From Campylobacterales bacterium (GTDB lineage Bacteria > Campylobacterota > Campylobacteria > Campylobacterales > Hydrogenimonadaceae): a stretch of DNA of 5,001 nucleotides. Made by a program: the position numbers and the translations under genes. Numbering within the stretch: position 1 is the first letter of the stretch; each line of letters starts with the position of its first letter. Shown piece by piece: positions 1 through 5,001 of this stretch. Where the stretch lies: contig JAMOMS010000293.1 in the NCBI GenBank assembly GCA_027067015.1, positions 1 through 5,001 of the forward strand, written 5' to 3'. The notes beneath the pieces were generated by a model. The model saw nothing but the letters and a program-made list of their open reading frames with translations. It did no database searches and had not been told where the DNA came from.

Positions 1-2792
1 TAGAGAACGGGAAGCATAACTATCCCAATACCACCTATACCGAAGAGATGTACCGCAACGAGTTTGACTTTACCCGCGGCAAGAAAGAGGATACCGGCTT
101 TGCCTACCACTGTGTCAACTGTCAGGGTAACTGCGCCTGGGAGGTCTGGTCGCATAACGGGGTGGTAACCCGGGAGAACCAGTCGGCCCGCTACCCCTCC
201 ATTAATGCCAAGATTCCCGACTTCAACCCCCGGGGTTGTAACAAAGGGGTGCAACACTCCCAGATCATGTATGAAAAAGATCGGATTCTTTATCCGATGA
301 AGCGTGTCGGCGAGCGGGGCGAGGGCAAATGGAAACGCATCAGTTGGGACGAAGCGGCTACGGAAGTGGCCGAAAAGATCTTTGAGGTGATGACCGATCC
401 CGACAGAGGGCCGGACAAACTGATGGTGCACGCCGGCACGGGTCTGCTGACCGAAGGACGGCGGGGCGCGCCGCTGAGATTTTCGACGCAACTTGGCGCG
501 GTGCGGATCTACCCCGCATCGTATCTTGGCGATATGTTCTCCGGCGCGGCGATCGCCTACGGCGAGGGGAACGTGGGCGGCACCTACGACTTTATGTACA
601 ACGTCGACACCTCCATTTTTTGGGGCGGTAACCCCTCGGTTTCGCGGATTCCCGATGCCCACTTTGTCTGGGAGGGCAAATACAACGGCGCCAAAGTCAT
701 CATCATCACGCCCGAGTACAACGCGTCGGCCAAGTCGGCCGATTTGTGGATTCCGATCAAGGCGGGTAGCGACAATATCCTGGCCATGAGTGTCATTCAT
801 GTGATCTTGAACGAAAAGCTTTACAAACCGGGATTTATGAAGATCTTTACCGATCTGCCCTTCCTGGTGCGACTGGACAACCGGAAACTGCTACGCCGAT
901 CCGATATGGAGCATGCCCAAAACGAGGAGGAAGAGGAGAAGTTTGAGGAGGAGTTCTACGCCTGGAACCGCAAAACGGGCAAGCCGGCCCTGATGCCCGG
1001 AAGCGAGGGGAGTGAGCACCATACCTTGCGGCTGGATGAATTTGGGATCGACCCGGAGCTGGAGGGAAGCTGGACGGTGACGCTGGCTGACGGCAAAGAG
1101 GTGAAAGTGACCACCGTCTTTGAACTGCTTAAAAAATCGGCGGCCAACTTCGCGCCGGAGCGTACCAAGGAGATGACCGGCGTGCATCCTGATCTGGTGC
1201 GCGAATTGGCCCATGACATCGCCAAACCCAAAGTGGTCACCATTACCACCGGCTTTTCGCTCAACAAATATTTCAACGGCATGATGACCATTTGGAATAT
1301 CGCCTCCATCTGCGGTTTGACCGGACGCATGGGACCTTACGGCGGTTTGAATACCGAAAACGAGTTCAGTCTTAGCGGACTGGGGGCGCTCAGCGGCTTT
1401 GGCGGCAAATACAAACCGCGTTTTGGTTCCGGTTTCGTGGGCGAGTTTGTCTTTGGTGACGGGCTGAAAACCTTTGATCAGTACTTCAGTGACGAAGATG
1501 TGCGCCGCGCCCAGAACGGCATGAGCAAAAAAGATTACATGGAGATCGTCGAGAGCCTGCTCAAAGAGGGAGAAAACAACAAAGCCAACCTTGAATCGCA
1601 TCACGGCAACGTGGTCAAACCCTGGTGGCAACCCGAAGTGGCGCTTATTGTGGCCGACTCGAAGTTTCGCCGCAACAAGGGGAGCAAATACCGTGAAGCC
1701 TTTTTGAAAAAGACCAAGTTTTTCTGTTATGTCGATTTTCGCATGAGCGAGGCGGCGGTCTATGCCGACATTCTTCTGCCGGCCAAATCCCACTATGAGG
1801 TTTATGACCTGCGTACGAGTCCTGGATACCACCGCTTTACCAACCTGGCCAAACCGATCGCCAATATGAAGCCGGTGGGCGAGGCGATGGATGAGTGGAG
1901 TATGTTCGCCCTGTTGGCCAAGAAGCTGGAGGAGGTGGCCAACCGTCCGGAGAATCGGGATAAAGCCAAGGTGCCCGACAACAAAGCCTACGCCAGAGAG
2001 GGGTATCGGGATCTTCTTAACTTCTATAAAGAGTACACCAATACCGACGAGGAGTCCGAAGCGGCGGGCGAGCCCTATTTGGGTACCGACAAGCTGGCGG
2101 TGCAGGCGGCGCTGGAGAAGTGTGAGCAGTATGAGCCCTGGACGATGGAGAAGATGTACAAAGCGGGCGGATTTTTGCAGTTGAATGAAAAGGCGGGCAA
2201 GATGTCGCCGCTTTATGCCGACCGGCCCTACTTTACGTTTGAGAACCATCTTTATAAGTTCGAGCGCCTGGAGACGCTCAGCGGCCGGCAGACTTTCTAT
2301 GTCGATCACGATATGTTTATTAGGCTGGGCGCGGCCACCAACACCGGTATGGAGGGCATTCGGCCCGTGGGCGGCAAGTACCCCTTTGTGCTGATGACGC
2401 CCCATGCCCGCTGGTCGATCCACTCCAACTACAAGCAAAGCCGTATTCTCCAGCGCCTGCAACGCGGTGTGCCCTATGTGCAGGTCAACCGCATCGTGGC
2501 CGAGAAGAAGGGGATCAAGGACGGCGATACGATCCGGATTTTCAACAACCTGGGCGAGTTTTACGCCATGGCCAAGGTCTCCAGCTCCTGCCCGCCCGAC
2601 GGACTGGTGATGGAGCATGGCTGGGAGCCTTATATGTACAAATTCAAAAAAGGCCACAATGAGGTGGTGCCCACGGCACTCAACCTGCTGGAGATGGCCG
2701 ACGGTTGGGGCCATCTGAAGTTTGGCGGTCTTTGGGACGGTAACCAGTACGCGTATGACGGCGCCATCGACTTTGAAAAAGCAAATGTGTAA
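1..2792 (+). CDS. Type II DMSO reductase family molybdopterin oxidoreductase, catalytic alpha subunit (5' partial)
   Basis: This is the catalytic subunit, expected to bind Mo-bisMGD and one [4Fe-4S] cluster (FS0). The first ATG in the window is at 48, but the same frame is open leftwards to base 3 and encodes 15 more residues that read as protein. That ATG has no properly spaced Shine-Dalgarno, so the true start, probably with a Tat signal, lies outside. Numbering from the Met at 48: FS0 ligands are H21-x3-C25-x3-C29-x34-C64, where His in first place is the type II/NarG pattern. D162 in YLGDMFSG aligns with the Asp that ligates Mo in NarG. Residues 560-640 carry the VDFRMSEAAVYADILLPA block. 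About 790-910 is the molydopterin-dinucleotide-binding domain, from PFVLMTPHARWSIHS onward. At least 929 residues are visible, like SerA, PcrA and DdhA and shorter than NarG (about 1,250). An acidic stretch sits at 293-302. The substrate is not determinable; the family call is firm. Confidence 0.95.
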   Translation, partial: ENGKHNYPNTTYTEEMYRNEFDFTRGKKEDTGFAYHCVNCQGNCAWEVWSHNGVVTRENQSARYPSINAKIPDFNPRGCNKGVQHSQIMYEKDRILYPMKRVGERGEGKWKRISWDEAATEVAEKIFEVMTDPDRGPDKLMVHAGTGLLTEGRRGAPLRFSTQLGAVRIYPASYLGDMFSGAAIAYGEGNVGGTYDFMYNVDTSIFWGGNPSVSRIPDAHFVWEGKYNGAKVIIITPEYNASAKSADLWIPIKAGSDNILAMSVIHVILNEKLYKPGFMKIFTDLPFLVRLDNRKLLRRSDMEHAQNEEEEEKFEEEFYAWNRKTGKPALMPGSEGSEHHTLRLDEFGIDPELEGSWTVTLADGKEVKVTTVFELLKKSAANFAPERTKEMTGVHPDLVRELAHDIAKPKVVTITTGFSLNKYFNGMMTIWNIASICGLTGRMGPYGGLNTENEFSLSGLGALSGFGGKYKPRFGSGFVGEFVFGDGLKTFDQYFSDEDVRRAQNGMSKKDYMEIVESLLKEGENNKANLESHHGNVVKPWWQPEVALIVADSKFRRNKGSKYREAFLKKTKFFCYVDFRMSEAAVYADILLPAKSHYEVYDLRTSPGYHRFTNLAKPIANMKPVGEAMDEWSMFALLAKKLEEVANRPENRDKAKVPDNKAYAREGYRDLLNFYKEYTNTDEESEAAGEPYLGTDKLAVQAALEKCEQYEPWTMEKMYKAGGFLQLNEKAGKMSPLYADRPYFTFENHLYKFERLETLSGRQTFYVDHDMFIRLGAATNTGMEGIRPVGGKYPFVLMTPHARWSIHSNYKQSRILQRLQRGVPYVQVNRIVAEKKGIKDGDTIRIFNNLGEFYAMAKVSSSCPPDGLVMEHGWEPYMYKFKKGHNEVVPTALNLLEMADGWGHLKFGGLWDGNQYAYDGAIDFEKANV

Positions 2793-2795
2793 GGT

Positions 2796-2800
2796 AGGAG
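2796..2800 (+). promoter_or_regulatory. Shine-Dalgarno of the beta subunit gene
   Basis: AGGAG stands 6 bases before the ATG at 2807, inside the 14-base gap that follows the alpha stop codon TAA (2790-2792). It is the only non-coding stretch in the window and settles the beta start. The tight spacing argues for co-transcription of alpha and beta. Confidence 0.85.
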
Positions 2801-2806
2801 AGAGTA

Positions 2807-3907
2807 ATGTCTAAACGACAATTAGCCATGGTCATGGACCTGAACAAGTGTATCGGATGTCAGACCTGTACGGTGGCCTGCAAGACCCAGTGGACCAACC
2901 GTAACGGCCGCGAGTATATGTACTGGAACAACGTGGAGACCTATCCGGGGACCGGGTATCCGAAAAACTGGATGGAACTGGGGGGCGGATTTGACGCTGG
3001 CGGTGATCTGCAGGCGGGTATCGTGCCCAATATTGAAGCCGATTACGGCGTGCCCTGGGACTACAACCACGACGAACTGCAGTTTGGTGAACAGCTCAAG
3101 CCCAACGTGGAACCCACCTGGGGGCCCAACTGGGACGAGGATCAGGGGGCGGGGGATTTCCCCAACGACAACTACTTTTTCTATATTCCCCGTATCTGTA
3201 ACCACTGTACCAATCCGGGGTGCCTGAGCGCCTGCCCGCGTGACGCCATTTTCAAACGGGAAGAGGACGGTGTGGTACTGGTGGACCTGGATCGGTGCCA
3301 GGGGTATCGTTACTGTATCGCGGGGTGTCCGTACAAAAAGATCTACTTCAACCCCAAAATCAGCAAGTCCGAAAAGTGTATCCTTTGCTTTCCCCGGATC
3401 GAGAAGGGTCTGCCGCCGGCGTGCGCCCAGCAGTGTGTGGGGCGGATCCGGTTTGTGGGCTTTCTGGATGACGAGGAGAGCCAGGTTTATAAACTGGTGC
3501 ACAAATACAAGGTGGCCCTGCCGTTGCGCCCCGACTACGGTACCCAGCCCAACGTCTACTACGTCCCGCCCACCGAAGCGCCGCCGAAGTTCGACGCGGA
3601 GGGACGCATTATCGAGGGGAGCAATCGGATTCCGATCGAAGAGCTTGAAAAACTCTTCGGCAAAGAGGTGCACCAGGCCATCAAGACCCTCAAAGCGGAG
3701 ATGAAAAAGCGTAAGGAGACGGGTGAGAGTGAGCTGATGGACCTGCTGATCGCCTATAAGCATGAGGATATGTTCCGGCTGGATCAAAACTACTATCAGC
3801 AGGTGGCCAAAGAGAAAAAACTCTCCCTGGTTCCCATTGACAACCGCTATATGGCGGGCAAGCATACCGCCGACAAATATACCTTCAAGGTGGTGGAATA
3901 TGAATAA
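2807..3907 (+). CDS. Iron-sulfur beta subunit of the type II molybdoenzyme (NarH/SerB/PcrB-like), four Fe-S clusters
   Basis: This 366-residue electron-transfer subunit should carry electrons between the alpha FS0 cluster and the gamma heme. Four cysteine motifs are visible: C15-x2-C18-x2-C21-x3-C25; C131-x2-C134-x4-C139-x3-C143; C164-x2-Y167-x2-C170-x3-C174; and C191-x2-C194-x11-C206-x3-C210. In the third motif Tyr stands where a ferredoxin would have its second Cys. NarH has Trp there, so one [3Fe-4S] and three [4Fe-4S] clusters are expected. Blocks such as YMYWNNVET, GPNWDEDQGAG and YKVALPLRPDYGTQPNVYYVPP are family hallmarks. The length matches SerB/PcrB/EbdB (roughly 330-350) and is well below NarH (about 510). 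No signal peptide is seen, as usual for this subunit, which is exported folded with alpha by the Tat system. The start has a good ribosome site; the stop overlaps the gamma start. Confidence 0.95.
   Translation: MSKRQLAMVMDLNKCIGCQTCTVACKTQWTNRNGREYMYWNNVETYPGTGYPKNWMELGGGFDAGGDLQAGIVPNIEADYGVPWDYNHDELQFGEQLKPNVEPTWGPNWDEDQGAGDFPNDNYFFYIPRICNHCTNPGCLSACPRDAIFKREEDGVVLVDLDRCQGYRYCIAGCPYKKIYFNPKISKSEKCILCFPRIEKGLPPACAQQCVGRIRFVGFLDDEESQVYKLVHKYKVALPLRPDYGTQPNVYYVPPTEAPPKFDAEGRIIEGSNRIPIEELEKLFGKEVHQAIKTLKAEMKKRKETGESELMDLLIAYKHEDMFRLDQNYYQQVAKEKKLSLVPIDNRYMAGKHTADKYTFKVVEYE
3887..3907 (+). promoter_or_regulatory. Ribosome site and 8-base stop/start overlap coupling beta to gamma
   Basis: The gamma ATG at 3900 lies inside the last codons of beta, and the string ATGAATAA contains both the start and the beta TAA (3905-3907). 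AAGGTGG (3887-3893), one mismatch from AAGGAGG, is 6 bases upstream within the beta reading frame. The arrangement suggests translational coupling, so that gamma is made in step with beta. Coupling is inferred; the overlap and spacing are seen directly. Confidence 0.75.
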
Positions 3908-3959
3908 GAAATTTCTGGCGACGGCGGCCTCAACGCTGATGGCGACGGCGGTTATGGCG
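3900..3959 (+). other. Sec signal peptide of the gamma subunit
   Basis: Residues 1-20 show Asn-Lys-Lys at the N-terminus, a hydrophobic Ala/Leu/Thr/Met core, and V-M-A before Q21, satisfying the small -3/-1 rule. No lipobox Cys and no twin arginine are present, so Sec export to a soluble periplasmic form is expected. This is the direct evidence that the enzyme works in the periplasm. Confidence 0.85.
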
Positions 3960-5001
3960 CAGGATGTGATTGTGGCCAAGAAAGCGGCCTACGATGTCGG
4001 CAAACTGACCGCCTCTTCACAGGTCTGGAACCATGTGAAGGGGACAGCGGTGATTCTTTACCCGCAGACCACGATTCGCATGAATGATAAGAAGGCGCAT
4101 ATGGCCAACAAGGTGGTGCACGCCAAGAAGGCGACGGTCAAGGCGCTCTATGACGGCAAAAAGATCGCCTTTTTGCTGGAGTGGCCCGACGGTACCAAAA
4201 GTGTGCAAAAAGGGTATCAGTCCGATGTGTACGGCGACGGCTTCGCGGTGCAGTTTCCCGTTCATTACGACCATCCCAAAACACTGCCCTATATCGGAAT
4301 GGGCAGTGAGGGGCGCCCGGTTATTATTCACCTTAAAAAAGCGGTACAGGCCGTATTTGAGCCCAACGGTGACGGGGATGTGGGGATGCAACAAAATGTT
4401 TTGAGCAAACCCTACTTCGGCGATGCCGTTGGAAAGTACCAGGATGAGGTGGCCAAGCGGGCGGTGAAAAACTATCGGCGCGCTTTTATCTCCGAGGGAT
4501 TCCGCTCCATGACGGAGATTAAAGACGGCAGTGAGACGTTCTCGGCCGATATGAAATATACGGGCAAAGGGTGGCGAGGCGCCGTGACCCGGCCTCTGAG
4601 AGATATTTATCTTAACCTGGACAACGGGGCCTTTCCCGTGGCGTTTGCCGCCTGGGACGGCGCGAGACTCAACCGTGACGGCCTCAAGCTTCTCTCTTCC
4701 TGGGTGCCGGTGCGGCTGGAGGGTAAAACGGGCGGTGAGGCGCTCATTAAAGAGCTGACGGCCGATCCCAAGGGCGACATCGCCAACGGCAAAGCGCTGG
4801 TGGAGCAGAACGGCTGTACCGGGTGTCACTATATTCCGGGTATGAGTATGCCCGGTTTCATGGCGCCGGGGCTGGCCAATATCGGCGGTTATTCCACCAC
4901 AGCTTACCTCAAAGAGTCGCTGGTCGATCCGAGTGCCGTGGTGGTGCCCGGCTACAACCGCAACGCCCACCCCAATACCCCGTGGTACAGCGTCGCCGAC
5001 G
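3900..5001 (+). CDS. Gamma subunit: ethylbenzene-dehydrogenase-type heme-b domain fused to a cytochrome c domain (3' partial)
   Basis: This is the heme subunit that passes electrons between the beta clusters and periplasmic carriers. 367 codons are visible and no stop is reached. Residues 1-20 are a Sec signal peptide, with likely cleavage after VMA before Q21. About 25-280 is the heme-b domain of EbdC/DdhC/SerC type (DOMON-like). In that family heme b is held by Met and Lys; the candidates here are M134 in YIGMGSEGRP and K263 in the AAWDGARLNRDGLKLLSSW segment. From about 290 a cytochrome c domain begins, with C306-T-G-C309-H310 for covalent heme attachment, then an APGLANIGGYSTTAYLKESL segment typical of small c-type cytochromes. 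The sixth heme-c ligand, probably a Met, is expected beyond the window. Usual gamma subunits end after the heme-b domain at roughly 200-280 residues, so the c domain is an addition. The family call is strong; the heme-b ligands are inferred by pattern. Confidence 0.92.
   Translation, partial: MNKKFLATAASTLMATAVMAQDVIVAKKAAYDVGKLTASSQVWNHVKGTAVILYPQTTIRMNDKKAHMANKVVHAKKATVKALYDGKKIAFLLEWPDGTKSVQKGYQSDVYGDGFAVQFPVHYDHPKTLPYIGMGSEGRPVIIHLKKAVQAVFEPNGDGDVGMQQNVLSKPYFGDAVGKYQDEVAKRAVKNYRRAFISEGFRSMTEIKDGSETFSADMKYTGKGWRGAVTRPLRDIYLNLDNGAFPVAFAAWDGARLNRDGLKLLSSWVPVRLEGKTGGEALIKELTADPKGDIANGKALVEQNGCTGCHYIPGMSMPGFMAPGLANIGGYSTTAYLKESLVDPSAVVVPGYNRNAHPNTPWYSVAD
3916..3951 (+). repeat. In-phase 12-base direct repeat inside the signal peptide
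   Basis: TGGCGACGGCGG occurs at 3916-3927 and again at 3940-3951, 24 bases apart, which is exactly 8 codons. The two copies encode the ATAA and ATAV stretches of the hydrophobic core. It looks like a small duplication, or codon reuse in an Ala/Thr-rich segment, and keeps the reading frame. Confidence 0.7.
4815..4829 (+). other. Covalent heme c attachment site CxxCH of gamma
   Basis: The codons TGT ACC GGG TGT CAC give Cys306-Thr-Gly-Cys309-His310, the only CxxCH in the visible protein. It marks a monoheme cytochrome c domain following the heme-b domain, and maturation would need a periplasmic cytochrome c assembly system. Confidence 0.93.

Noticed and set aside
108..239. Assignment of alpha as the cytoplasmic nitrate reductase NarG
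   Set aside because: The His-Cys FS0 motif is shared with NarG, but alpha is several hundred residues shorter, beta is much shorter than NarH, and the third gene is a periplasmic heme subunit instead of NarJ or the membrane protein NarI.
1891..2610. Chain of small plus-strand open frames (97, 69 and 68 codons) inside alpha
   Set aside because: They are in another frame of the conserved alpha gene, rich in Arg, Pro and Ser, and have no convincing ribosome sites.
891..2714. Long open frame on the minus strand (607 codons) opposite alpha
   Set aside because: It lies wholly antisense to a strongly conserved molybdoenzyme gene. The translation is rich in His, Leu, Gly and Val with no recognisable domain, as expected from codon bias on the real strand.
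2793..2806. Possible promoter or terminator between alpha and beta
   Set aside because: The gap is 14 bases and is used by the ribosome site; there is no room for a promoter and no hairpin with a T run.
2822..3979. Minus-strand open frame (385 codons) opposite beta
   Set aside because: It is antisense to the conserved Fe-S subunit, crosses the beta/gamma junction and shows no family motif; a coding shadow.
4842..4866. M315, M317 or M321 as the axial Met of the heme c domain
   Set aside because: They lie only 5-11 residues after the CxxCH His. In small cytochromes c the sixth ligand is normally some tens of residues further on, so it is more likely beyond base 5001.
4017..4970. Minus-strand open frame (317 codons) opposite gamma
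   Set aside because: The plus strand encodes a clear signal peptide, heme-b domain and CxxCH domain over the same bases; the minus translation is His/Gly-rich and unrecognisable.

Overview
The window holds three consecutive genes on the plus strand with almost no intergenic space. Together they encode a periplasmic-type molybdenum enzyme of the DMSO reductase superfamily, type II clade. This is the clade of selenate, chlorate and perchlorate reductases, dimethylsulfide, ethylbenzene, steroid C25 and p-cymene dehydrogenases, and the more distant NarGH/NxrAB nitrate and nitrite enzymes. The gene order is alpha (Mo-bisMGD catalytic subunit), beta (four-cluster Fe-S subunit), gamma (heme subunit).

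Layout: 1-2792 is the alpha subunit. Its 5' end lies outside the window, because the frame stays open from base 3 to the first ATG at 48. A 14-base gap with a good Shine-Dalgarno leads to the complete beta subunit at 2807-3907. The gamma subunit starts at 3900, overlaps the beta stop by 8 bases (ATGAATAA), and runs off the right edge at 5001. No RNA gene, mobile element, CRISPR array, terminator or promoter is visible. The operon promoter must lie to the left of the window.

How the parts work together (family knowledge plus inference): the substrate reacts at the Mo-bisMGD in alpha. Electrons move through the FS0 cluster of alpha and the four clusters of beta to the heme b of gamma. Here the gamma subunit carries, after its ethylbenzene-dehydrogenase-type heme-b domain, a C-terminal monoheme cytochrome c domain (CTGCH). 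The usual gamma subunit of SerC/DdhC/EbdC type is only the heme-b domain, so this is a built-in b-to-c relay and the most distinctive point of the window. Gamma has a Sec signal peptide, which places the complex in the periplasm. Nothing in the visible sequence is a membrane anchor.

Organism: a Gram-negative bacterium with a GC content in the mid-50s percent (hand count of a few lines). The gamma subunit reminds me of proteins from chemolithotrophic Campylobacterota of sulfidic or hydrothermal habitats, and a higher-GC member of that phylum would fit. This is from memory of protein style, not a search, and should be treated as weak. The substrate cannot be fixed from sequence alone. Nitrate, selenate, (per)chlorate or another oxyanion, or an oxidative reaction, all remain possible.
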